The notes under the pieces: model-generated | Told to the model about the DNA's origin: nothing | The model's input: the letters and a program-made list of their open reading frames with translations, nothing else | The model's database searches: none | Assembly: GCA_031549905.1 (NCBI GenBank) | Contig: JAVBPC010000027.1 | Coordinates: 1-64,000, forward strand | Direction: 5' to 3' | DNA from: Avichristensenella sp031549905 | GTDB taxonomy: Bacteria; Bacillota; Clostridia; Christensenellales; Aristaeellaceae | Length of the DNA stretch: 64,000 bases | Translations under genes and position numbers: made by a program | Part shown: in pieces, positions 8,817 through 16,115 of the stretch | Layout of the letters: each line of letters starts with the position of its first letter | Numbering within the stretch: the stretch's first letter is position 1

Positions 8817-9559
8817 TAGCTGTCACCCTCCGGCCTGCCGACGATCTTCTTATCCCACAGCCCATACTGCGCAGTGTTTTGCAGCGCGGACAGCATCAGT
8901 GTTTCCAGGTTCGGGTGCTTCTTCGACAAATGCTGGATCAATTCCTTCGCTTCCTGCCGCGCGGTATGGCCGTTTGCCGGGCAGGGGCTTGGGATCACGG
9001 GCAGGGCAAGCGTGCGCGCCATGTGCACGATATGCTTTTCAGGCAGGTAGACCATGGGCCGGATAACGGTCATCTGAGAGCGCGTAAGGTACGTCACCGG
9101 GTGGAACGTGTGCAGGCGGCCTTCATAAAACAGGCTCATCAGCAGGGTTTCCAGCACATCCTCGCGGTGGTGGCCCAGCGCCAGCTTGTTCGCGCCACTT
9201 TCTGTTGCCAGCTGGTTCAGCGCACCGCGCCGCATTTTTGCGCACAGTGCGCATGGGTTTTTTTCTTTCCGCTCTTCAAAGATGATGCGGCCGATATCGG
9301 TTTTCTGTATCGTCAGCGGCACTTCCAGTTCGCGGCACATCGCCTCTACACCGGCGGTATCGAACGGCTCCAGCCCCATCGTCAGCATCAAGGCAACAAG
9401 CGTAAAGTTTTTATGCGAAAAAAGGCGGTACAGAGACAGCGCTTTGAGCAGCAGCAGGCTGTCCTTTCCGCCGGAAACGCCTACGGCCACTGTATCGCCA
9501 CTTTGCAGCATGTCAAAATCCTGATCGGCCTTGCGGATGCAGCCCAGCACTGTTTTCAC
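8816..9559 (-). CDS. TtcA-like tRNA 2-thiolation PP-loop ATPase
   Basis: A 247-aa protein with the PP-loop SGGKDS (29-34) and a CxxC pair (NPCALCAKMRRG) of the type that binds an iron-sulfur cluster in TtcA. Also present is the GHHREDVLETLLMSLFYEG segment. TtcA makes 2-thiocytidine at tRNA position 32; distant relatives thiolate other positions. GTG 9559 is chosen because GAGGTG lies just upstream and a promoter ends near 9588. The open frame continues far upstream to 10225 but crosses that promoter. It is the first gene of the ttcA-decarboxylase-tmk-mnmA run. Confidence 0.85.
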   Translation of the reverse strand: MKTVLGCIRKADQDFDMLQSGDTVAVGVSGGKDSLLLLKALSLYRLFSHKNFTLVALMLTMGLEPFDTAGVEAMCRELEVPLTIQKTDIGRIIFEERKEKNPCALCAKMRRGALNQLATESGANKLALGHHREDVLETLLMSLFYEGRLHTFHPVTYLTRSQMTVIRPMVYLPEKHIVHMARTLALPVIPSPCPANGHTARQEAKELIQHLSKKHPNLETLMLSALQNTAQYGLWDKKIVGRPEGDS

Positions 9560-9587
9560 GCGTTTCACCTCATATACGAATGCTGAA

Positions 9588-9616
9588 ATGATAGCACGTT
9601 GCTCGAAGGGACGCAA
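9588..9616 (-). promoter_or_regulatory. Promoter of the ttcA-to-mnmA operon
   Basis: On the minus strand TTGCGT, a 17-bp spacer and TATCAT, about 30 bp upstream of the GTG start. The run down to mnmA has no gap over 10 bp, so this likely drives all four genes. Confidence 0.65.
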
Positions 9617-9625
9617 GCGCCCGTG

Positions 9626-9654
9626 TTGTGGCGATGCATGCGCCGTGGTATACT
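9626..9654 (+). promoter_or_regulatory. Promoter of the ceramidase-like gene
   Basis: TTGTGG, a 17-bp spacer and TATACT, ending 36 bp upstream of ATG 9690. It lies back-to-back with the minus-strand promoter at 9588-9616. Confidence 0.6.
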
Positions 9655-9689
9655 TGAGGTATCCACAAGCGCAAAAGGAGTTTATTTTC

Positions 9690-10928
9690 ATGTATTCAGC
9701 GGCATTCTCACAGGTTTGCATCACGCCCGATTTTCCAACCGAGCTGGTCGGCTGCGCCCGAAAAGACAGCAAGGTGCGGGGCGTTTTGGATGACCTGCAC
9801 GTGCAGGTGTTGCTGTTAAAAGATAGCGGCGATGTTTTCTGCCTTATTGCGATTGACAACCTTGGCCTCACTGTCGCGCTGGCGAAGCAATTGCGCGAAA
9901 AGGTTGCGAACCGGCTTGGCACCACCATCCCCCATGTGATGCTGAACTTTTCGCATACGCATTCCGCGCCCTGCCCCGCGCCTTCCGCGCTGAACGGAAC
10001 GCGGTATTTTGACTTCATGACAGAGCGCGTACTGGCCTGCGTCGATAGCGTTGCCGGGCAATTTGCGCCCTGCAAAGCCGGCTGGGCCTTAACCGAAACG
10101 GACATTGGCGAGAACCGGCGGGATGGGTGCAGCATTGTGGACAAGCGGCTTGGCGCGCTGAAAATCGCGGACGCGCAGAGCGGCCGATCCATCGCCATGG
10201 TGCTTCGGGTCACCGCGCACGCCAATGTTTTGATGGATGACAGCGCGCTGATCTCCAGCGATTACATCGGCGCCGCCCGCACTGCGCTTTCCGTCGCGCT
10301 TGGTTGCCCCATCATGATACTGCAGGGCGCGGCCGGGAACATCAAGCCTGTGGGCGTTAATAAAATACGCGGCGGCGCCGTTTCGGACATCCCGCCCCTT
10401 GTAGATGCGCTGAAACGCGCAGCACAGGCGCTGCAGTTTGACCTGCATGACCTGCGCGATGTGCGGATGCTATCCAAGGAAATAGAATACCGCAGCGATG
10501 TTCCCGGCCCTGAGCAAGCGCGGGCGGTCTCCGATGCTGCCGGCATGGATGCTTCAGATTGGCTGGCCGAGTGCGATAGGCTGCGCAGCGCGAACATTTC
10601 CGTGCAAGCGCAAATGGGTGAGATGCAATTCCTGAAAATCGACGAAGGCTGCTTCTGCGGCGTCGCAGATGAAATTTTCTGCGAACTGGCGCTGGAAACC
10701 GCGAAACAGACCGGCAATCCCCTTCTGTTCCTAAACGGCTATACAAACGGCTGCGCGGGGTATCTTCCCACCAAAGCGGAATGGCACAAGGGCGGTTACG
10801 AAATATTTGACAGCTACCTGATCTTTTTTCCGTTCCACGGCCATGTAATGCCTTTTCAGGATGACACGGCGGAAAGGATCATCGCGCTCGCTGTCGATAC
10901 TTGGAAATCGATGCAAAAAAGCTCTTGA
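9690..10928 (+). CDS. Neutral/alkaline ceramidase-like protein
   Basis: A 412-aa protein resembling the N-terminal domain of neutral/alkaline non-lysosomal ceramidases. It shows the opening ITPDFPTELVGCARKD, a LNFSHTHSAPCPAPS metal-site-like segment, GAAGNIKPVG, and GYTNGCAGYLPTKAEW near the C-terminus. No signal peptide is visible, so it is probably cytoplasmic. Bacterial members of this superfamily are often uncharacterised and may act on other amides or sugars. AAAGGAG at 9674-9680 fixes the start. Its stop codon lies inside the -35 element of the metK promoter. Substrate unknown. Confidence 0.75.
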   Translation: MYSAAFSQVCITPDFPTELVGCARKDSKVRGVLDDLHVQVLLLKDSGDVFCLIAIDNLGLTVALAKQLREKVANRLGTTIPHVMLNFSHTHSAPCPAPSALNGTRYFDFMTERVLACVDSVAGQFAPCKAGWALTETDIGENRRDGCSIVDKRLGALKIADAQSGRSIAMVLRVTAHANVLMDDSALISSDYIGAARTALSVALGCPIMILQGAAGNIKPVGVNKIRGGAVSDIPPLVDALKRAAQALQFDLHDLRDVRMLSKEIEYRSDVPGPEQARAVSDAAGMDASDWLAECDRLRSANISVQAQMGEMQFLKIDEGCFCGVADEIFCELALETAKQTGNPLLFLNGYTNGCAGYLPTKAEWHKGGYEIFDSYLIFFPFHGHVMPFQDDTAERIIALAVDTWKSMQKSS

Positions 10929-10953
10929 CACGAACACATCTTCCTGTTATGCT
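10925..10953 (+). promoter_or_regulatory. Strong promoter of the SAM riboswitch-metK unit
   Basis: Consensus TTGACA, a 17-bp spacer and TATGCT. The -35 box overlaps the TGA of the upstream gene. Transcription should start near 10960, just before the aptamer. Confidence 0.8.
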
Positions 10954-10980
10954 GTCTGTGGATCAAAACTTCATATGGAA

Positions 10981-11081
10981 CTCATCCAGAGTGGTGGAGG
11001 GAATGGGCCCGATGAAACCCGGCAACCGGCGCGCAGCGTGCGGTGCTACATCCCACGGCGCATAGCGCGTCGGCAGATGAG
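10981..11081 (+). ncRNA. SAM-I (S-box) riboswitch aptamer
   Basis: The S-box signature is clear: AGAGTGGTGGAGGGAATGGG, then GATGAAACCCGGCAACC, a variable hairpin, and GGTGCTACATCCCAC. The P1 helix pairs CTCATC (10981-10986) with GATGAG (11076-11081). SAM binding should stabilise P1 and permit the downstream terminator hairpin, shutting off metK when SAM is plentiful. Confidence 0.95.
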
Positions 11082-11101
11082 GCGGAGATTCAATCACACC
11101 G

Positions 11102-11127
11102 ACCCCTCTGTTTGCAGAGGGGTTTTT
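11102..11127 (+). terminator. Riboswitch-controlled intrinsic terminator
   Basis: ACCCCTCTG pairs with CAGAGGGGT and is followed by a T run. It sits 20 bp after the aptamer and ends 16 bp before metK, as expected for the expression platform. Confidence 0.9.
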
Positions 11128-11143
11128 TACGAGGAGGTTTCAA

Positions 11144-12316
11144 ATGCGAACCTATTTCACATCCGAATCCGTCACGGAAGGGCATCCGGACAAGCTGTGC
11201 GACCAGGTATCCGATGCGGTGCTGGACGCGATCCTGACAAAAGACCCCATGGCCCGCGTGGCCTGCGAAACGGCGGCCACCACCGGCATGGTGCTGGTGA
11301 TGGGCGAAATCACAACGAACACCTATGTGCCCATCGATGAGGTTGCCCGCAATGTCGTCCTTGATATCGGATACGACCGCGCCAAGTACGGCTTCGACGG
11401 CAACACCTGCGCGGTGCTAACCGCCGTGCACGAGCAATCCCCCGATAGCGCGATGGGCGTCGACGCCGCGCTGGAAGGCCGCGAGGGCGGCGAAACGGAA
11501 CTGGGCGCGGGCGATCAGGGCATCATGTTCGGGTTTGCCTGCGATGAAACACCGGAACTGATGCCGCTGACCATCTCGCTGGCGCACAAGACCGCGCGCC
11601 GCCTCTCCGAGGTGCGGAGGCTGGGGCTGCTGCCGTGGCTGCGCCCGGATGGCAAATCCCAAATCACCGTGGAATACGAAAACGGCCGCCCCGTGCGCGT
11701 GGACTCGGTGCTGGTATCCACCCAGCACAGCCCGGATATCTCGCATGCCGAAATTTATGAAGGCATCCTGGATCTGGTCATCAGGCCCACGATTGACCCC
11801 GCGCTGCTGGATGCGAAAACCCGCTACCTGGTCAACCCCACGGGCCGGTTTGTCATCGGCGGGCCGGGCGGGGATTCGGGGCTGACCGGGCGCAAAATCA
11901 TCGTGGATACATACGGCGGCGTAGGCCGTCACGGCGGCGGCGCGTTCTCCGGCAAGGACCCGACAAAGGTTGACCGCAGCGCGGCCTACGCTGCACGCCA
12001 TGTGGCGAAAAACATCGTGGCGGCGGGGCTTGCAAGGCGCTGCGAGCTGGCGCTGTCCTACGCGATCGGCGTGGCGCAGCCACTGTCGCTGCGCGTGGAT
12101 ACGTTCGGCACCGCCGCAATCCCGGAAGAGAAAATCGAACAGATCGTGCGCGAAGCATTTGACCTGCGCCCCGGCAAAATCATCGAGGCGCTGAACCTGC
12201 GCCGCCCCATCTACCGTCAGCTCGCAGCCTACGGCCACTTTGGCCGCACCGACCTTGACCTGCCCTGGGAGAAGACCGACCGGGTGGGCGACCTGAAGAG
12301 GCTTGCGGGGCTGTAA
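11144..12316 (+). CDS. metK: S-adenosylmethionine synthetase
   Basis: A 390-aa enzyme making SAM from methionine and ATP. Signatures present: TSESVTEGHPDKLCDQVSDA at the N-terminus, GAGDQGIMFGFACDE in the middle and GGGAFSGKDPTKVDRS toward the C-terminus. Length is normal for the family. GAGGAGG lies 7 bp before the ATG. Expression is controlled by the SAM-I riboswitch directly upstream. recD2 starts 9 bp after its stop, so it may be read through from the same promoter. Confidence 0.98.
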   Translation: MRTYFTSESVTEGHPDKLCDQVSDAVLDAILTKDPMARVACETAATTGMVLVMGEITTNTYVPIDEVARNVVLDIGYDRAKYGFDGNTCAVLTAVHEQSPDSAMGVDAALEGREGGETELGAGDQGIMFGFACDETPELMPLTISLAHKTARRLSEVRRLGLLPWLRPDGKSQITVEYENGRPVRVDSVLVSTQHSPDISHAEIYEGILDLVIRPTIDPALLDAKTRYLVNPTGRFVIGGPGGDSGLTGRKIIVDTYGGVGRHGGGAFSGKDPTKVDRSAAYAARHVAKNIVAAGLARRCELALSYAIGVAQPLSLRVDTFGTAAIPEEKIEQIVREAFDLRPGKIIEALNLRRPIYRQLAAYGHFGRTDLDLPWEKTDRVGDLKRLAGL

Positions 12317-12325
12317 GGAAAACGA

Positions 12326-14560
12326 ATGGAAAAGATAGAAGCGCTCGTCACCACGGTGACATATCGGAACGAAGAAAACGGGTTCACGGTGCTGCAGGTG
12401 CGCCTGGATAACGGCAAGCGCACCTCGGCTACCGGCGTCATGCCCGCCGTGGCCGAAGGCGAGCGCGTCTGTCTGTCCGGCGAATGGATGGAGCACCCCC
12501 AGTACGGGAGGCAAATTAAGGTAACGATGTGCGAAACCATCCGCCCGACTACCGCGCGCGGGATTGAGCGCTACCTTGCCTCCGGGCTGATCAAGGGCAT
12601 CGGCCCCACCACGGCCAAAATACTGGTGGAGACCTTTGGCCAGGATACGCTGGATATCCTGCAATACGCGCCGGAGCGCCTGTGCGAGATCTCCGGCATC
12701 GGCCCCAAAAAGGCCAGGATGATCGCCGAATCCTTCGCACAGCAAACGCAAATGCGCGAGGCGATGCTGTTCCTGCAAACGTATGGCATCCCGCCCAACC
12801 TTTCCATGAAGATATTCAAACGCTACGGTGAGCGCTCGCAGGCCGTCATCCGTGACAATCCCTACCGCCTGTGCGAGGACATACAGGGCGTGGGGTTCAA
12901 AACCGCCGACCAGATCGCAATGTCGCTTGGCATCGCGCCGGAATCCCCCGCCCGCCTGCGTGCAGGGGTTCTGTACGTTCTGACCGAGCAGATGATGACA
13001 AACGGCCACACCTACCTGCCGCGCGATGTGCTGGTATCGCAGACCGCGCGCCTGCTGCACGCGGAAATGGAGATGGCCGACAACGCGCTGACGGCGCTGG
13101 TGATGGATCAGGGGCTGGTGATGCGCCAGATGGAGGGCATCCCCGGCGACACCGCACCTGCCCAGGAAGATCACGTCGCCGTGTACCTGCCCAGCGCATA
13201 CCGCGCGGAGCTTGAAACCGCGCGCCGCCTGCTGGAACTGCACGCCGCGCTCCCCTACCGCGCAAACCCCACGCTGGACCGTGAAATCGCCACCTGGCAG
13301 GCAAGGGCCGACCTTGCGCTCAGCCCCGACCAGGTTAAGGCCGTGCGGGCAGCCGTCACCGAGGGCGTCACCGTGATCACCGGCGGCCCCGGCACCGGCA
13401 AAACCACAATCATTCGCTGCATTCTGGCGCTGCTGGACCCGCAGGCGGAGGTGCTGCTCGCAGCCCCCACGGGCCGCGCGGCAAAGCGCATGAGCGAGGC
13501 GACCGGCCGCGAGGCCAAGACGCTGCACCGCCTGCTGGAATATGCCGGCGAAGAGGGTGCGTTCGCGAAAGACGCCGACAACCCGCTGGAGGCCGATGTG
13601 GTGATCGTGGATGAGATGTCCATGGTCGATGTCTTCCTGATGCGCGGATTCCTGCGCGCGCTGATTCCCGGCACGCGGCTGATCCTGGTGGGCGATGCCG
13701 ATCAGCTGCCCTCCGTGGGCGCAGGAAACGTGTTGCGCGACATTTTGAGCAGTGACGCCGTGCCTGTGGCGCGGTTGACGGAAATATACCGGCAGGATGC
13801 GCAGAGCATGATCGTCGTCAACGCGCACCGCATCAACCGGGGCGAAATGCCGCTGTGGAACAACAAGGGCGGCGATTTTTTCCTGGAAAGGTGCGAAACG
13901 GGCGCGCGCGCTGCTGAGCTAATCTGCGACCTGGTCGTGGGCCGGCTGCCTTCCTATCTTAAGGTTGACCCGATGCGCGATATCCAGGTACTTTCCCCCA
14001 TGAAGAAGGGCGAGTGCGGTGTGTACGCGCTCAACCAGATGCTGCAGGAGCGCCTGAACCCCAAGCGCGAAGGCGCCAAGGAGCGCGCGCACGGGGACAC
14101 GGTATTCCGCGCGGGCGATAAGGTGATGCAGACGAGGAATGACTACCAAATGGCCTGGCAGCGTTCGGCGGGTACCTATACAGAGGAAGGGCAAGGCGTT
14201 TTCAACGGGGATATGGGGCTGGTAATCGCAATCGATTCGGAGGAGCGAACCGTCACCGTGCGCTTTGATGACGACCGCGAGGCCGTATATGAGGACGCAC
14301 AGCTGGAAGACCTGGAGCTTGCGTACTGCGTTTCCGTGCACAAAAGCCAGGGCAGCGAATTCCCGGCGGTGGTGATGCCCGCCGTCGGCGGCCCGCCGAT
14401 GCTGCTCACCCGCAATCTTTTTTACACCGCGGTCACGCGCGCGCGCCGTATGGTCGTGCTGGTAGGGCGCGACGACGCCGTGCGGCAGATGACGCAAAAC
14501 GTTCACATCGCAAAGCGATATTCGGGGTTATGCTTATGGCTGCGCGCGGCACACGCTTGA
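12326..14560 (+). CDS. recD2: RecD2 (RecD-like) DNA helicase
   Basis: A 744-aa superfamily 1B 5'-3' helicase. An N-terminal OB/YrrC-specific region is followed by helix-hairpin-helix motifs (GIGPTTAKILVETFG, GIGPKKARMIAESF). Walker A GGPGTGKTT lies near 352-360, the Walker B region is VVIVDEMSMVD, and the C-terminal helicase motif is VSVHKSQGSEF. RecD2 acts without RecBC in repair and mismatch tolerance in Bacillota. Its 3' end overlaps the comFC start by about 30 bp, so the two are probably coupled. Confidence 0.95.
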   Translation: MEKIEALVTTVTYRNEENGFTVLQVRLDNGKRTSATGVMPAVAEGERVCLSGEWMEHPQYGRQIKVTMCETIRPTTARGIERYLASGLIKGIGPTTAKILVETFGQDTLDILQYAPERLCEISGIGPKKARMIAESFAQQTQMREAMLFLQTYGIPPNLSMKIFKRYGERSQAVIRDNPYRLCEDIQGVGFKTADQIAMSLGIAPESPARLRAGVLYVLTEQMMTNGHTYLPRDVLVSQTARLLHAEMEMADNALTALVMDQGLVMRQMEGIPGDTAPAQEDHVAVYLPSAYRAELETARRLLELHAALPYRANPTLDREIATWQARADLALSPDQVKAVRAAVTEGVTVITGGPGTGKTTIIRCILALLDPQAEVLLAAPTGRAAKRMSEATGREAKTLHRLLEYAGEEGAFAKDADNPLEADVVIVDEMSMVDVFLMRGFLRALIPGTRLILVGDADQLPSVGAGNVLRDILSSDAVPVARLTEIYRQDAQSMIVVNAHRINRGEMPLWNNKGGDFFLERCETGARAAELICDLVVGRLPSYLKVDPMRDIQVLSPMKKGECGVYALNQMLQERLNPKREGAKERAHGDTVFRAGDKVMQTRNDYQMAWQRSAGTYTEEGQGVFNGDMGLVIAIDSEERTVTVRFDDDREAVYEDAQLEDLELAYCVSVHKSQGSEFPAVVMPAVGGPPMLLTRNLFYTAVTRARRMVVLVGRDDAVRQMTQNVHIAKRYSGLCLWLRAAHA

Positions 14561-15201
14561 CTGAAATCCTGTACCCGGACGGCGCGGTCTGCATCGCGTG
14601 CGGTGCGCTGCATGTTTGCGATGCCGCGCGCCGCCTTTGCACCCGATGCGCAAGCGAAATGCCGCCGCCAATTGAAATTGTTACTGATCCTCTGGAAGAT
14701 TCCGGGCTTTTTGCGTGCAGTTCCGCATACCCGCACCAGGGTATACCCCGCCAGCTGGTGCGGGCGCTCAAATACGATCAGGTGTGCGCGGCGGCGGAAG
14801 CGCTTGCGATGGGCATGTCAGAGGTACTGAACCCCGCCGGATATGACGCGCTGGTGCCCGTGCCGCTGCACAAGCGCCGCCAAAGACAGCGCGGGTTCAA
14901 CCAGGCGCGCGTGCTGGCAGAGGCGCTTTCTTCTATGATCGGCCTACCGGTGCTGGATGCGCTCATCCGTACACGGGCCACCAAAACGCAAACCGCGTTT
15001 GCCAGGGAAGGCCGCCTGCAAAATGTGCAGGGAGCGTTTGAAGCCGTGCTGGCGGTACCCGGCGCCTCGCTTCTTCTGATCGATGATGTGCTCACCACCG
15101 GCGCCACCGCGACCGCCTGCGCGCAGGTTTTGCTGGAATCAGGCGTGGGCCGCGTATCGCTTTGGACGGCAACGCACGCCCTTGTGCACCTAAGCGATTA
15201 A
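14530..15201 (+). CDS. comFC: ComFC-like phosphoribosyltransferase
   Basis: A 223-aa protein with an N-terminal zinc-finger-like set of cysteines (CIACG near 21, then CTRCASEM) and a type I phosphoribosyltransferase domain. The PRPP loop is LLIDDVLTTGATATA near 182-196; VPVPLHKRRQRQRGFNQA is the family signature. ComFC is needed for uptake and handling of transforming DNA in competent bacteria, with exact chemistry unsettled. Two in-frame starts, ATG 14530 and ATG 14536, both lie inside recD2. A structured RNA is transcribed from just downstream. Confidence 0.9.
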   Translation: MLMAARGTRLTEILYPDGAVCIACGALHVCDAARRLCTRCASEMPPPIEIVTDPLEDSGLFACSSAYPHQGIPRQLVRALKYDQVCAAAEALAMGMSEVLNPAGYDALVPVPLHKRRQRQRGFNQARVLAEALSSMIGLPVLDALIRTRATKTQTAFAREGRLQNVQGAFEAVLAVPGASLLLIDDVLTTGATATACAQVLLESGVGRVSLWTATHALVHLSD

Positions 15202-15239
15202 ATATTCGTGAAAAAAAGAACGATTTATCTGTTTTTGGC

Positions 15240-15268
15240 TTGCTTTTTTCAAATCCTGCATTTATACT
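15240..15268 (+). promoter_or_regulatory. Promoter of the comFC-adjacent structured RNA
   Basis: TTGCTT, a 17-bp spacer and TATACT. The expected start near 15275 falls just before the first base of the RNA's closing helix (15277), which argues for an independent transcript. Confidence 0.7.
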
Positions 15269-15276
15269 AAGAATGG

Positions 15277-15492
15277 TTTTGGCGCGTCGGGTCTGTGGTT
15301 GCAAGTCGATGCCAGCCGCGGGCAAAGCGATCCACGTAAACCGTGCAAAGCGCGGTGAGCATGGCGCGGTCTAGATGTAAGTCCGTCCGGTTCCCTGTGA
15401 ACCGAGAGAAGCGGCGTGACGGGAATACACCCCGAGCAATGCTACCAGACGGCGGGTGTGGGGTCAAAAACCAGGTCAGCCGCGCGCCGAAA
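15277..15492 (+). ncRNA. Structured RNA, candidate raiA-motif RNA
   Basis: About 216 nt enclosed by a 10-bp helix (TTTTGGCGCG 15277-15286 with CGCGCCGAAA 15483-15492, one U-G pair). A nested hairpin pairs CGGTTC (15388-15393) with GAACCG (15399-15404), stacked inside CCGTC/GACGG (15383-15387 with 15418-15422). ACACCC/GGGTGT pairing lies further 3'. No open reading frame of merit covers it. The raiA-motif RNAs of Bacillota and Actinobacteria are about this size and, as far as I recall, are found beside comFC and raiA, so position supports that class. Existence of a structured RNA is well supported; the class needs a covariance-model hit. Confidence 0.62.
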
Positions 15493-15521
15493 TCCATCAA
15501 AAATCGGGAGGAATCTTTTCC

Positions 15522-15800
15522 ATGTACGAGGACAAAACGTTGGTATGCAGGGACTGCGGCGCAGAATTCGTGTTTACCGCAGGTGAGCAGGAGTTCTACG
15601 CAGAGAAGGGCTTTCAGAATGAGCCCACGCGCTGCAAGGCGTGCCGTCAGACACGCAAGGCCCGGCCTGCCAATGGTGAGCCGCGCGAAAGCTTTGAAAC
15701 CGTCTGTGCCGCTTGCGGCGCGCCGACCCGCGTTCCCTTTATCCCCAAGTCGGACCGCCCCATCTACTGCAGCGATTGTTTCGCGGCGCACCGCTCGTAA
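15522..15800 (+). CDS. Small zinc-ribbon protein
   Basis: A 92-aa protein with four CxxC knuckles: CRDCG, CKACR, CAACG and CSDC, enough for two zinc sites. The first half (DKTLVCRDCGAEFVFTAGEQ) matches the small probable zinc-binding domain family common in Clostridia; its role is not established. GGGAGGA at 15506-15512 sets the start. It begins 29 bp after the structured RNA and is followed by a terminator, so RNA and gene may form one unit. Confidence 0.85.
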   Translation: MYEDKTLVCRDCGAEFVFTAGEQEFYAEKGFQNEPTRCKACRQTRKARPANGEPRESFETVCAACGAPTRVPFIPKSDRPIYCSDCFAAHRS

Positions 15801-15817
15801 TTGCAATACAGCAAGGG

Positions 15818-15850
15818 AATGACCGTCCATACGGGCGGTCATTTTCTTTT
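15818..15850 (+). terminator. Intrinsic terminator of the RNA/zinc-ribbon unit
   Basis: An 11-bp stem (AATGACCGTCC with GGGCGGTCATT, one G-T pair) around an ATAC loop is followed by TTTTCTTTT. Confidence 0.85.
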
Positions 15851-15862
15851 ACAGTTGATTCA

Positions 15863-16115
15863 TACCAAATCCAGATAGGCTTTGCACGAAAGCTCGCGAG
15901 GGATTTTTTTGTCCGGCAAGAAGCCGGAAGGAGGCGTAGCGGGAAGCCATGCTAAGCGCCTGGCCATCGGCCAGGCCAAGGGCGGGCAAAGCATAGATTT
16001 GCCCGCCTGAAGCTCGGCGGCAGCCGCAGGCTGCTGACGGGGCGTACAGACTGGAAGGCGCCGCCGGGCGAAAAAAGATCCGCGAGATTTGTGCAAAACT
16101 TATTTGGAATTGGTG
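15863..16115. repeat. Large imperfect palindromic element with nested hairpins (MITE-like)
   Basis: Outer arms of at least 55 bp (15863-15917 against about 16065-16115) pair imperfectly, with several G-T wobbles. Inside are separate hairpins: GCCTGGCC/GGCCAGGC (15958-15976), GGCGGGCAAA/ATTTGCCCGCC (15980-16007) and GGCAGCC/GGCTGCT (16018-16036). No coding frame is plausible. The right end abuts the stop codon of the isomerase gene at 16116. It may be a small non-autonomous mobile repeat or a stable 3' RNA structure for the minus-strand operon. Confidence 0.6.

Noticed and set aside
7967..9586. 539-codon plus-strand frame across the decarboxylase and TtcA-like genes
   Set aside because: It is Pro/Arg/Ala-rich shadow sequence with no motif and runs through two coupled real genes.
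9560..10225. Upstream extension of the TtcA-like frame
   Set aside because: The extension crosses a good promoter and the ceramidase-like gene; GTG 9559 has a ribosome site and fits family length.
11417..13828. 803-codon open frame on the minus strand opposite metK and recD2
   Set aside because: It mirrors two unmistakable genes, has His/Arg/Gln-rich composition typical of antisense frames in GC-rich DNA, and has no ribosome site or family motif.
15277..15492. Cobalamin or other metabolite riboswitch
   Set aside because: None of the recognisable conserved boxes is present, and the downstream zinc-ribbon gene is not a transport or biosynthesis gene.
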